Source of the DNA: Rhodobacteraceae bacterium WD3A24
GTDB taxonomy: Bacteria; Pseudomonadota; Alphaproteobacteria; Rhodobacterales; Rhodobacteraceae
DNA length: 32,722 nt
Assembly (NCBI GenBank): GCA_002967695.1
Contig: PUHN01000041.1
Span: 1-32,722, forward strand
Reading direction: 5' to 3'
Below are positions 23,767 through 32,135 of the stretch, in pieces. A program made the position numbers and the translations under genes. The notes under the pieces were generated by a model, which saw only the letters and a list, made by a program, of their open reading frames with translations, searched no databases and was not told where the DNA came from. Each line of letters starts with the position of its first letter. The stretch's first letter is position 1.

Positions 23767-24651
23767 ATGAAACCCGAGACCAGACCGCTTGACGGCCCGT
23801 TCGGCGTCGAACTCCTGGGCGTGGACGTGCGCGAGCCGCTCGCGCCCGAAACCATCGAAGCCATCGACCGGCTCATGGACGAGAACGCCATCGTGCTGAT
23901 CCGCAACCAGCCGATGACGAAGGATCAGCAGCTTGCATTCACCAAGCAGTTCGGCCCGCTGGACAGCGGCTTTCGCAAGGTGGTCAAGCCCAATGCCCGC
24001 GTGCAGGAGGCCGAGGTGGGCGACATCTCCAACCTCGCTGGGGACGGATCGGGCGTGGCCGGGCGCACCGACCGGCGGATCGTCAACAACATCGCCAACC
24101 AGTTGTGGCACTCGGACAGCTCGTTCCAGGCGCCGGCGGCGAAGTATTCCATGCTGCACTCGGTTCAGAACCCGTCCTGGGGCGGCGAGACCGAGTTCGC
24201 CGATCTGCGCGCCGCCTATGACGCGCTGGATGAGCGCACGAAACAGCGCATCGAGGGGCTGGTGGCCGAGCATTATGCGCTACATTCGCGTTTCCTGATC
24301 GGGGACGACGCCTATGACGAGGAACAGCGCAACGCGATCCCGCCGGCGAAGTGGCCCGTCGTGCGGACCAATCCGGTGACCGGGCGCAAGCATCTGTTCA
24401 TCGGCGCGCACGCGGCCAGCATCGACGGGATGACTGTGCCCGAGGGCCGCATGCTGCTGTGGGACCTGCTCGAACACGCCACCCAGCCCCAGTTCCGCTA
24501 TGTGCATCACTGGCAGGTGGGCGACACGCTGATCTGGGACAACCGCGCCACGCTGCATCGCGGCCGCGCGTTCGATCTGGACGAGCCGCGCGAGCTGCGC
24601 CGGACCACCACGCTGGACCCCGACGCGCCGGAACTGAAACTGGCGGGCTAA
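23767..24651 (+). CDS. TauD/TfdA-family 2-oxoglutarate- and Fe(II)-dependent dioxygenase
   Basis: Non-haem iron dioxygenase of 294 residues that couples 2-oxoglutarate decarboxylation to hydroxylation or cleavage of a substrate. The iron triad is complete: H115 and D117 (WHSDSSF) and H264 (LHRGRAF). The 2-oxoglutarate-binding Arg lies in RELRRTT (278/279). The size and the WHSDSSF context fit the TfdA side of the family better than taurine dioxygenase itself. The ATG at 23767 has GGGAGGAGG upstream. It lies between the FAD oxidoreductase and aconitase X genes. A simple idea is that it introduces the hydroxyl later removed by AcnX, but this is not shown by the sequence. Confidence 0.92.
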   Translation: MKPETRPLDGPFGVELLGVDVREPLAPETIEAIDRLMDENAIVLIRNQPMTKDQQLAFTKQFGPLDSGFRKVVKPNARVQEAEVGDISNLAGDGSGVAGRTDRRIVNNIANQLWHSDSSFQAPAAKYSMLHSVQNPSWGGETEFADLRAAYDALDERTKQRIEGLVAEHYALHSRFLIGDDAYDEEQRNAIPPAKWPVVRTNPVTGRKHLFIGAHAASIDGMTVPEGRMLLWDLLEHATQPQFRYVHHWQVGDTLIWDNRATLHRGRAFDLDEPRELRRTTTLDPDAPELKLAG

Positions 24652-24674
24652 GCGCAAGGGGGCGCGGCAGAGTG

Positions 24675-25955
24675 ATGAGACTGAGCGACCGCGAGAAGGC
24701 GATGCTCGACGGTGCCGAGGGGCCGGCGCGCCAGCGCGCGATGGATCTGCTGGTGCGTTACGGGCGGGCTCTGGGTGCCGAGAGGCTGATCCCGGTGACC
24801 AATGTCGCCGGGGTCTGGAGTTCGACCACACCCTGGGTGCAGGCCGACCTCGACAAACCCGACGACTTCGACACGATCTATTCGCGTTTCAACCTCGATG
24901 CCGATGACGTGGTCGAAACCCCGCAAGCCGCCGTCTCGACCTGCCAGCTCATCCACGGGATCGACACCCGCAACTACCGGCTGCAGGGCTTTTCCGATGA
25001 ACAGGCCGCGCTTCAGCGCAAGTCCGAGAAGTATTTCGGGCAGCGCGGGGTGCAGTGGTGCTCGACCTGCACGCCCTACCAGGTGGGCAACGTGCCCGTG
25101 AAGGGCGAGCATCTGGCCTGGATGGAAAGCTCGGCGGTCGTCTATGCGAACGCCGTGCTGGGCGCGCGCACCAATGTCGAGGGGCGCGAGTCGGCCGGCG
25201 CTGCCAGCATCACCGGGCTGATCCCGGAATTCGGCCTGCATATCGACGCGAACCGCTACGCCACGCACCGCGTGCGCGTGGAGGCGGTGCCCGAGTCGAT
25301 GATGGACTGGGGGCTGATGGGCTATTCGGTCGGCGCGATGGTGATGGAGAACATCCCCGTCCTGTCGGGCGCGTTGCCCCAGCCCAGGCCGATGCATCTG
25401 AAGCATTTCGGCGCCGCGGCGGCCAGTTCGGGCGGCGTGGAGATGTATCACATCCCCGGCCAGACGGCCGAGGCCGATAGCGAGGATGAGGCACTGGGCG
25501 GCCGGGTGCCGGTCGAGGAACACGTCTATGACGCCGCCGCGCGCCGCGCCGCCTTCGAACGTCTCAACGCCAATGCGAACAATCCCGATGTCGATTTCGT
25601 CATGCTGGGCTGCCCGCACAATTCCATCGAGCAGATGTGGGAGATCGCGAGGCTGCTGGACGGCAAGCGAATAAGCCCGAATGTGGAACTCTGGGTCCAT
25701 ACGCCGCGCCAGATCCGCGCACTGTGCGACGAGAGCGGCTTCACCGAGATGATCGAGCGTTCGGGTGCGCACGTGATGTCGGACAGTTGCCCGGCGATCA
25801 ACCGCGCCACCCCCGACGGGACCGAGGTGATCGTCACGGACAGCTGCAAGCAGTCGCATTACCTGCCCGCGATCCTGGGCAAGCAGACCTGGTTCGGCTC
25901 GCTTGAGCATTGCATCGAGGCGGCGCTGACGGGCCGGTTCAAGGGGAGCCTCTAG
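24675..25955 (+). CDS. Aconitase X catalytic (large) subunit
   Basis: AcnX (DUF521) protein of 426 residues, a hydro-lyase of the aconitase superfamily. Known activities are cis-3-hydroxy-L-proline dehydratase in bacteria and mevalonate-5-phosphate dehydratase in archaea. The family signature ESSAVVYANAVLGARTNVEGRE spans residues 151-172. Likely Fe-S ligands are among C129/C132 (WCSTC), C313 (LGCPHN) and C372 (DSCPAIN). It is the two-subunit type: its stop TAG directly abuts the ATG of the small subunit. No proline racemase or pyrroline-2-carboxylate reductase is in the window, so hydroxyproline use is not supported by neighbours. The company of a TauD dioxygenase and an FAD oxidoreductase points to another or an upstream-modified substrate. 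Confidence 0.9.
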   Translation: MRLSDREKAMLDGAEGPARQRAMDLLVRYGRALGAERLIPVTNVAGVWSSTTPWVQADLDKPDDFDTIYSRFNLDADDVVETPQAAVSTCQLIHGIDTRNYRLQGFSDEQAALQRKSEKYFGQRGVQWCSTCTPYQVGNVPVKGEHLAWMESSAVVYANAVLGARTNVEGRESAGAASITGLIPEFGLHIDANRYATHRVRVEAVPESMMDWGLMGYSVGAMVMENIPVLSGALPQPRPMHLKHFGAAAASSGGVEMYHIPGQTAEADSEDEALGGRVPVEEHVYDAAARRAAFERLNANANNPDVDFVMLGCPHNSIEQMWEIARLLDGKRISPNVELWVHTPRQIRALCDESGFTEMIERSGAHVMSDSCPAINRATPDGTEVIVTDSCKQSHYLPAILGKQTWFGSLEHCIEAALTGRFKGSL

Positions 25956-26390
25956 ATGACCGGGACTGGCGAGAAGATCGTCCTGCGGGGCCGCTGTGTC
26001 GTCGGCGGATCGGCCGAAGGCCGCGCCTTCGTCACGCGCGAGGAAATCTCCGGTTGGGGCGGGATCGACGCCAACACCGCCACCGTGACCGAAATCGGCC
26101 ACGAAAAGCGTGGCGAGAGCTTCGCCTGCCGCGTGCTGGTGTTTCCGGGCGCGAAAGGCTCATCGGGCTGGTCGCACTACTTCCACATCACCCGGCGCAA
26201 GAACGTCGCACCGGCGGCGATGCTGTTCACGGTCACGACCACGAAGGTCGCGCTGGGCGCTGTCGTCACGCGCGTGCCGGCCCTGACCGATTTCGATCGC
26301 GACCCGTTCGAGGTCATCCATGACGGCGACTGGGTGCGCGTCGATGCCGATGCGGGGGTGGTGGAGATCACGCCGGCCCCGCCGGGCTGA
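25956..26390 (+). CDS. Aconitase X swivel-domain (small) subunit
   Basis: DUF126 protein of 144 residues, the small swivelling domain that closes the AcnX active site. The family stretch VVGGSAEGRAFVTREEISGWGGID is near residues 15-38, and PGAKGSSGWSHYF near 64-76 contains the conserved Gly-Ser loop that contacts the substrate. Its ATG begins on the base after the large-subunit stop, so the two are translationally linked. It ends 15 bases before the convergent LysR gene end. Confidence 0.9.
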   Translation: MTGTGEKIVLRGRCVVGGSAEGRAFVTREEISGWGGIDANTATVTEIGHEKRGESFACRVLVFPGAKGSSGWSHYFHITRRKNVAPAAMLFTVTTTKVALGAVVTRVPALTDFDRDPFEVIHDGDWVRVDADAGVVEITPAPPG

Positions 26391-26404
26391 GCCGGGGCCG
26401 GGGG

Positions 26405-27337
26405 TCAGGGCACGAAGGCGATCTCGTGCGTCGGATCCGCCGCGGCCGAGGCCGGAGGCAGCGCCGCGAAATCCTCTTTCAGATGCGCGATCAGCGCGGT
26501 AACTTCGGGCTGACCGCTGCGGTTGCGCGGCACCATCGCCTTGAACCACAGCGAGGCGACGGGAAAGCCGGGCAGCAACTGGCGCAGCCGGCCCTCGCGC
26601 ACCAGCGGCTCGGCCATGAAGCGCGGGATCACCGCGATGCCCAGCCCCTGCAGCGTCGCCGCGAGCAGCGCGCGGCTGTCATTGGCGGCGAAGACCGCGC
26701 GGATATCGACCACGCGCGGGCCGTCATCGGCCTCGAAGCTCCATGACGGCCCCACCGGGAGAAACGCCACGCAGGCGTGCTGGATGATCTCGTTGGGGTC
26801 GGCGGGGGCACCGAAGCGCCGGGTGTAGGCGGGCGCGGCGACGAGCATGCGCTGGTATTCGCACAGCGGCACGTCGTGGACCCCGGCATAGGAGGATGGC
26901 AGCGCCCCGAGCGCGATATCGAAATTCTCCTCCAGCGGGTTCACGGAGCGGTCCATGAGGATCAGTTCGGTGGTGATCTCGGGATGGCCGGCCTGGAACT
27001 GCGCGAGCGACTGGCCCACGAACAGCGTCCCCAGGGTGGTCGGCGCCTTGATCCGCAGCTTGCCGCGCAGCGTCGTGCGCCCCGAGGCGGTGCTGAAGAT
27101 CGTCTCCTCGAGTTCGGCGACGAGCATCTGCAGGCGCGGGCGCAGCCGCTCTCCCTCGGGGGTGAGCACCAGCCGGCGCGTCGAGCGCAGGAAAAGCCGC
27201 TGGCCGACGATGTCCTCGAGGCGCGAGACCCGCTTGGTCACCACGGAGGTGGACACGCCGGCATCGCGCGCCGCCGCCGAAAAGCTGCCCAGCCGGGCGG
27301 TGGCGAGAAACGCCTTGATATCGACGATCTGGAACAT
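26405..27337 (-). CDS. LysR-family regulator 2
   Basis: LysR-type regulator of 310 residues. The N-terminal helix-turn-helix reads IVDIKAFLATARLGSFSAAA and STSVVTKRVSRLEDIVG (about residues 4-45), followed by RLVLTPEGERL and the LysR substrate-binding domain. It lies between the AcnX operon (convergent) and the TAXI TRAP genes (divergent). A dyad with the LysR T-N11-A form is upstream at 27381-27403, in the shared divergent region. The same dyad occurs upstream of the FAD-oxidoreductase operon, so this regulator probably controls both enzymes and transporter. No clear ribosome-binding site precedes the ATG. Confidence 0.92.
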   Translation of the reverse strand: MFQIVDIKAFLATARLGSFSAAARDAGVSTSVVTKRVSRLEDIVGQRLFLRSTRRLVLTPEGERLRPRLQMLVAELEETIFSTASGRTTLRGKLRIKAPTTLGTLFVGQSLAQFQAGHPEITTELILMDRSVNPLEENFDIALGALPSSYAGVHDVPLCEYQRMLVAAPAYTRRFGAPADPNEIIQHACVAFLPVGPSWSFEADDGPRVVDIRAVFAANDSRALLAATLQGLGIAVIPRFMAEPLVREGRLRQLLPGFPVASLWFKAMVPRNRSGQPEVTALIAHLKEDFAALPPASAAADPTHEIAFVP

Positions 27338-27380
27338 CGCGCCGCGCCCGTGCCGTTGCGCTCTCGTGGCGCAGTCTACC

Positions 27381-27403
27381 AGCTTTCACGAAACGCGAAA
27401 GCT
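27381..27403. promoter_or_regulatory. LysR-type dyad, site B
   Basis: AGCTTTCAC, five bases (GAAAC), GCGAAAGCT: nine-base arms with one mismatch. It is in the divergent region between lysR2 (44 bases from its start) and the TAXI binding-protein gene (226 bases). Arms and spacing match site A at 22284-22306. Confidence 0.7.
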
Positions 27404-27628
27404 CCTGCAGTCACAAAGGGCCTTTTTCCACCGACTGGGCTCTTACTACGCTTCAGCCGGGAGAGGAAAGAAGCCGCCCGCCGCGGCATGTCCGCCATGC
27501 GGGGCGCGCGCGCGCCGGTTCCGGGCACCTCCACGCGGGCGGTGCCGGAGCCGCGCGGGAGGGCCCTATCGGCCGGCAGCGATGCGGGCGCAGCCAACGC
27601 GACGTCTGCAATCAGGGAGGAAAGACAG

Positions 27629-28840
27629 ATGTTCAAGATCGAATGGTCCGGATTGGCGGGGGCGCTGTCGGTGGCCGGCGCGCTGCTCGTCGGCGCCCCG
27701 GCGGCGCAGGCGCAGGACGACTACGAGTGGCCCAGCTTCTTCAACGTCATCACCCCGATCGTGGGGACGGCTAACCATTCGCTCGCCGTGGCCTGGACGT
27801 CCGAGTTCTCGGCCTCCACCGGCGGGCGCGCGCGGGTTCTGCCCGCCGCCAACGGCTTTACGCGCGGGTCGTGGCTCAATACCGGCGAGGGCCGGCTCGC
27901 GCTGGTGCAGGCGTCGGATTACTTCGACCAGATGGACGGCATCGAGGGCTATGCCACCGAGGAGGCCGGCCCCGCCGACACGCGCGTGATCCACATGAAC
28001 ATGGTCACGCCCTGGGGCTACATGGTGCGCGGCGATTCCGACATCGAGTCGATCGAGGATATCGGCCCCGGCACCCGCATCGCCTATGCGTCGAGTTCGT
28101 CGTTCCTGCTCAACGGGATCGACGCGCTGCTGGCCTATCGCGATCTCGACCACGACGAGGTCGAGCTGGTCGAGGTGGGCAACTATGGCGCCAACACCCG
28201 CATCGTCGTCGAGGGCCGCGCCGAAGTGACGTTCACCTCGCCGATTTCCGGCACCAGCTACGAGGCCGCGGCCGCGCCCAACGGCATCCGCTGGCTGGAA
28301 CTGCCCGCCCGGGAGGACGACCCCGAGGCCTTTGAGCGCTACCGCGCGCTGCAGCCCGGCTACGTGCCCCAGGTGACAGAGGCCGGCGTCGAGAGTGCGC
28401 AGGGTGTGCGGATGGATCACGCGTTCCAGACCAACCATGTCCGCGCCGAGGAGGATCCGGAGTTCGTCTACAATCTGGTCAAGTGGCTCGAAGAGAACCA
28501 TGACGCCTATGCCGACGACTTCACCCACGCCTACATGCTCAGCGTGGACAACCTCGTCGCCTTCCTCGAGACCGGGGCGCTGCAGCCGCTGCACGAGGGC
28601 ACCATCCGCTACCTCGAGGAGGAGGGGCTGTGGACCGAGGCGTTCCAGCAGCGTCAGGATCAGCTCGTCGAGATGGCGCAGGAGCGCGTGGCGCTGTTCG
28701 ACGAGGCCGTCGCCGCGGCACGTGACGAGGGGCTGAGCATCGGTCCGGGCAATGAGGCCTGGGTGGAGTTCTGGACGGAGTTCCGCACCGAGCATTCCGG
28801 GCCGGAGCCCTATGGCCAGCGCGTTCTCGCGCTCGACTGA
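27629..28840 (+). CDS. TAXI-family TRAP transporter substrate-binding protein
   Basis: Periplasmic binding protein of 403 residues of the TAXI type, which works with fused 4TM-12TM TRAP permeases. A signal peptide covers residues 1-28 (cleavage after AQA). Family features include the early SLAVAWTSEF segment, the ASSSSFLLNGIDALLAY region and VEVGNYGANTRIVVEGRAEVTF. The ATG at 27629 has AGGGAGGAAAG upstream. It is somewhat longer than a usual TAXI protein (about 320-340), with an acidic helical C-terminal extension. It is followed by a strong hairpin and then by the fused permease gene. The LysR dyad at 27381 lies upstream. Substrate unknown; it may import the substrate of the AcnX module. Confidence 0.88.
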   Translation: MFKIEWSGLAGALSVAGALLVGAPAAQAQDDYEWPSFFNVITPIVGTANHSLAVAWTSEFSASTGGRARVLPAANGFTRGSWLNTGEGRLALVQASDYFDQMDGIEGYATEEAGPADTRVIHMNMVTPWGYMVRGDSDIESIEDIGPGTRIAYASSSSFLLNGIDALLAYRDLDHDEVELVEVGNYGANTRIVVEGRAEVTFTSPISGTSYEAAAAPNGIRWLELPAREDDPEAFERYRALQPGYVPQVTEAGVESAQGVRMDHAFQTNHVRAEEDPEFVYNLVKWLEENHDAYADDFTHAYMLSVDNLVAFLETGALQPLHEGTIRYLEEEGLWTEAFQQRQDQLVEMAQERVALFDEAVAAARDEGLSIGPGNEAWVEFWTEFRTEHSGPEPYGQRVLALD

Positions 28841-28862
28841 CACCGCGCCGCGCGCGCGGATG

Positions 28863-28910
28863 GCGCGCCGCGCCCGGCAGGGGATGGCCGGAGCGCGGCG
28901 CGCGCAGTTT
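28863..28910 (+). terminator. Hairpin with short T run between TAXI gene and permease gene
   Basis: Sixteen-base-pair stem: GCGCGCCGCGC-CCGGC pairs with GCCGG-A-GCGCGGCGCGC, with one bulged A and an eight-base loop, then GCAGTTTT. It lies within the operon, 22 bases after the binding-protein stop and 31 bases before the permease start. It may act as a partial terminator or an mRNA-stabilising element that gives more binding protein than permease. Confidence 0.65.
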
Positions 28911-28941
28911 TCGCAACCTTCGTCAGGGGAGACCGGACGGC

Positions 28942-30924
28942 ATGGCCAGCCATGACCAGAACCGCGCGGCGGGGCAGAGCCCCGAGGACGCCGTGCCCGA
29001 ACAGTTCCGCGACCGCACGCAGGAGCGCTACCAGACCATGCCCGGGCCCGTCCGGGCGCTGATGCTGCTGATGTCGGCGGCGGGCGCGGCCATCGCCGTC
29101 ATCTATATCTTCGGCATCATCCCGCTGCTGGACGTGACCTATTACTTCCTGCTGATGGCGATGTATCTGCCGATGGTCTATCTGCTCCTGCCGGCCCATC
29201 GCGGCGAGGTGCGCGTGGGCCTGCTGAGCTACCTGCCGGCGATCGCCATCTTCGGGCTGACGCTGTTTCTGGCCTACAAGGGCCGCGACATCGTCTATCA
29301 GACCTGGGTGCCGGTCAGCGCGACATGGCAGCTCGTCGTCGCCGCCTCGGTGTTCGTGCTGGTCCTGGAGGCGGCGCGGCGCTCGGGCGGCTACATCTTT
29401 CTGTCCATCGTCGTGTTTCTCGGCCTCTATCCGGTGGTGGCGCCCTACATGCCGGGGCTTTTGTGGGGGCCGCCGACGGAGCTGGGGCGCACCATCGCCT
29501 TCAACGTCTATTCCGGTGACGCGATGCTCGGCGTCGTCACCCGCGTCGTGGGCGAGACGCTCATCGGGTTCCTGATCCTCGCGGCGCTTCTCGTCGCCAG
29601 CGGCGCGGCGGATTTCTTCCTGCGGCTGGCGCTGTCGCTGATGGGCGGCGCGCGCGGCGGCGCGGCCAAGGTCAGCGTGCTGGCCAGCGGCTTTTTCGGC
29701 AGCCTGAGCGGCAGTATCTTCGGCAATGTGGTCTCGACCGGCTCGGTAACCATTCCCAGCATGAAGCGCTCGGGCTTTCCCAACCATTATGCCGGCGCGC
29801 TCGAAGCCTGCGCCTCGACGGGCGGCATGCTCATGCCGCCGGTGATGGGGGCGGTGGCCTTCATCATGGCCGATTTCACCAACACCGAATACGGCGTGAT
29901 CGTGATCGCCGCGCTGGTGCCCAGCGTGCTCTACTATTTCGGGCTCTATGCCCATGTCGACGGCTACGCCGCCCGCAACGGCCTCGAGGGGCTGCCGCGC
30001 GAGGAGCGCCCGCGGCTCCTGGAGACGCTCAGGGACGGCTGGCCGTTCCTGGTGGTGCTGGCCTTTCTCGTCTGGGGGCTCGTCTTCATGCGGTGGGAGC
30101 GGCTCACGCCCTTCTACGCCTCGGCGCTGCTGATCGCGCTGACCTTCATCCACCCCAAACTGCGTCTGCGCCTGCGCAGCATCCCCGAAATCCTCTACCA
30201 GATCAGCAAGCTGCTCAGCCAGACGATGGGGCTGCTGCTGCCGACGAGCTTCATCCTGGGCGGGCTGATGGCGACCGGCGTCGCGCCGGTGATCGCGGCG
30301 GGGCTGGTGCGCATGGGCGGCGACGCGCTGATCCTCGTGCTGGCCATCGGGATCGGGGTGTGCATCATCTTCGGGATGCTGGGGATGATCGTGGCGGCCT
30401 ATCTGATGCTCGCGCTCACGCTCGCCCCCGCGCTCGAGCAGATCGCGGGGCTCAACACCTTGGCGATCCATCTCTTCATCGCCTATTACGCCACGCTGGC
30501 CGCGATCACCCCGCCGGTGGCGCTGGCGGCGTTCCTCGCCTCGCGGATCAGCGATTCCGACCCCATGCGCACCAGCCTGCACGCCGCGCGGCTGGGCATC
30601 GCGCTCTATTTCCTGCCCATCTTCTTTCTCTTCGAGCCGGCGATGATCTTTCAGGGGCCGTTGCACCTCACGGCGATCTGGGTGGTCTGCAACATCGCCG
30701 CGATCCTGCTGATCGCGGGCGGCTCGGAAGGGCAGATGATGTATTTCGGCCGGCTGCGCGGATGGAGCCGGCCGCTGCTGCTGGGGGCGGCGCTCCTGAT
30801 CGGCTTTCCCGAATGGATCAGCACCGCGCTGGGCCTTGCCGTGGCGGTGCCGATCCTTCTGATCGGCCCGGCGGCGGCGGGGGCCGGGCTTTCTGCCCGC
30901 GCGCAGGACGCCCGCGGCGCCTGA
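28942..30924 (+). CDS. TRAP transporter fused permease (4TM/12TM type)
   Basis: Fused small-plus-large TRAP permease of 660 residues, the normal partner of TAXI binding proteins. After a polar, charged N-terminus (about 35 residues) come four helices forming the DctQ-like part, then the DctM-like part from about residue 190. Motifs there include SGFFGSLSGSIFGNVVSTGSVTIP, GGMLMPPVMGAVAFIMADF and ATLAAITPPVALAAFLASRI, the last typical of the sodium-dependent core. The ATG at 28942 has AGGGGAGA upstream. It is 101 bases after the binding-protein gene and separated from it by a strong hairpin. Confidence 0.94.
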   Translation: MASHDQNRAAGQSPEDAVPEQFRDRTQERYQTMPGPVRALMLLMSAAGAAIAVIYIFGIIPLLDVTYYFLLMAMYLPMVYLLLPAHRGEVRVGLLSYLPAIAIFGLTLFLAYKGRDIVYQTWVPVSATWQLVVAASVFVLVLEAARRSGGYIFLSIVVFLGLYPVVAPYMPGLLWGPPTELGRTIAFNVYSGDAMLGVVTRVVGETLIGFLILAALLVASGAADFFLRLALSLMGGARGGAAKVSVLASGFFGSLSGSIFGNVVSTGSVTIPSMKRSGFPNHYAGALEACASTGGMLMPPVMGAVAFIMADFTNTEYGVIVIAALVPSVLYYFGLYAHVDGYAARNGLEGLPREERPRLLETLRDGWPFLVVLAFLVWGLVFMRWERLTPFYASALLIALTFIHPKLRLRLRSIPEILYQISKLLSQTMGLLLPTSFILGGLMATGVAPVIAAGLVRMGGDALILVLAIGIGVCIIFGMLGMIVAAYLMLALTLAPALEQIAGLNTLAIHLFIAYYATLAAITPPVALAAFLASRISDSDPMRTSLHAARLGIALYFLPIFFLFEPAMIFQGPLHLTAIWVVCNIAAILLIAGGSEGQMMYFGRLRGWSRPLLLGAALLIGFPEWISTALGLAVAVPILLIGPAAAGAGLSARAQDARGA

Positions 30925-30957
30925 GCCGGAGCCCGCCCTTGCCGGGGCCGCGCCCTG

Positions 30958-30985
30958 TTGACCTCGGGGAACAAGCCCGTATATC
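30958..30985 (+). promoter_or_regulatory. Likely sigma-70 promoter of nadA-nadB
   Basis: TTGACC (30958-30963), 16-base spacer, TATATC (30980-30985), located 96 bases upstream of the nadA start and after the permease stop. The match to the housekeeping consensus is good. It suggests that nadA and nadB have their own promoter and are not part of the TRAP operon. Confidence 0.5.
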
Positions 30986-31080
30986 GGCACCAGCCGGCTT
31001 CGCGGCCGTGGCGCGCCGGCCGTGAAAGGCCCTGCGGCGCCGCCCGCGCAGTCTGCCGGCGCAATCGAGGAGAAGACGCC

Positions 31081-32130
31081 ATGCTCGATCACTCCAGCGT
31101 AAGCTCGGCGCTTGCCGAGCACTACGATCTGTCGCCGTCGGTCGATCTGGCCGAGCAGATGCGCGAGACCTATCAGCGCATGGCGCGGGTCGTGCCGCCG
31201 CCCGACTGGGCGCGCCACGCGCCCTATGTCGCCGCGATCGAGCGGCTCAAGCGCGAGCGCGGCGCGGTGATCCTGGCGCACAACTACATGACGCCCGAAA
31301 TCTATCACGGCATCGCCGATTTCGTCGGCGACAGTCTGCAGCTCGCCATCAAGGCGACCGAGGTCGAGGCGGAGGTGATCGTGCAATGCGGCGTGCATTT
31401 CATGGCCGAGACCGCCAAGATCCTCAATCCCGACAAGACGGTGCTGATCCCCGATCGGGATGCGGGCTGCTCGCTGGCCGAGTCGATCACCGCCGAGGGG
31501 GTCGCGCAGATGCGCGCCAGCTATCCCGGCGCGCCGGTGGTCTCATACGTCAACACCACCGCGGAGGTGAAGGCCGCCTCCGACATCTGTTGTACCTCGG
31601 CCAACGCGCTGCAGATCGTCGAGGCGATGGTGGCCGACACGGTGATCATGACGCCCGACATGTATCTGGCGCAGAACGTCGCCAAGCAGTCCTCCAAGCG
31701 CGTGGTCTACTGGCCCGGCTCGTGCATCGTGCACGAACTCTACTCCGCCGAGGACATCCACGCCTACCGCGAGAACGATCCCGACCTGGCCGTGATCGCC
31801 CATCCCGAATGCACGCCCGAGGTCGTCGCCGAGGCCGATTTCACCGGCTCCACCCGCGAGATATTCGCCTGGGTGAACCGGCACCGCCCCGGCAGGGCGA
31901 TGCTGGTGACCGAATGTTCCATGGCGTCCAACATCGCCGACGAACTGCCCGAGGTCGAATTCGCCAAGCCCTGCAACATCTGCCCCTACATGAAGAAGAT
32001 CACGCTGGAGAAGGTACTGTGGTCGCTCCACTCCATGACGGGGCAGGTCGAGGTCGCCCCCGAGACGGCCGCCGATGCCCGCCGCGCCGTCCAGCGCATG
32101 ATCGACATCTCGCAACGGCAGGCGGCCTGA
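31081..32130 (+). CDS. nadA: Quinolinate synthase
   Basis: NadA condenses iminoaspartate with dihydroxyacetone phosphate to give quinolinate, the second step of de novo NAD synthesis, using a [4Fe-4S] cluster. At 349 residues it is the usual length. The three cluster cysteines are in the expected motifs: C103 (VQCGVHFMAET), C215 (WPGSCIVHE) and C298 or C301 (CNICPYMKKI). Other signatures are LAHNYMTPEIYHGIADFVGDSLQLA near residues 65-89 and VSYVNTTAEVKAASDICCTSANA near 154-176. The ATG at 31081 follows GAGGAGAAG. The nadB gene begins five bases after its stop. Confidence 0.97.
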   Translation: MLDHSSVSSALAEHYDLSPSVDLAEQMRETYQRMARVVPPPDWARHAPYVAAIERLKRERGAVILAHNYMTPEIYHGIADFVGDSLQLAIKATEVEAEVIVQCGVHFMAETAKILNPDKTVLIPDRDAGCSLAESITAEGVAQMRASYPGAPVVSYVNTTAEVKAASDICCTSANALQIVEAMVADTVIMTPDMYLAQNVAKQSSKRVVYWPGSCIVHELYSAEDIHAYRENDPDLAVIAHPECTPEVVAEADFTGSTREIFAWVNRHRPGRAMLVTECSMASNIADELPEVEFAKPCNICPYMKKITLEKVLWSLHSMTGQVEVAPETAADARRAVQRMIDISQRQAA

Positions 32131-32135
32131 GCCGG

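Noticed and set aside
24675-26390. Firm call of cis-3-hydroxy-L-proline dehydratase for the AcnX pair.
   Set aside because: The family is clear, but no pyrroline-2-carboxylate reductase, racemase or other hydroxyproline gene is in the window, so the substrate is left open.
28810-31398. An 862-codon minus-strand open frame opposite the fused TRAP permease and nadA.
   Set aside because: The product is a low-complexity Arg/Gln/His-rich sequence that spans two well-supported plus-strand genes and their promoter.
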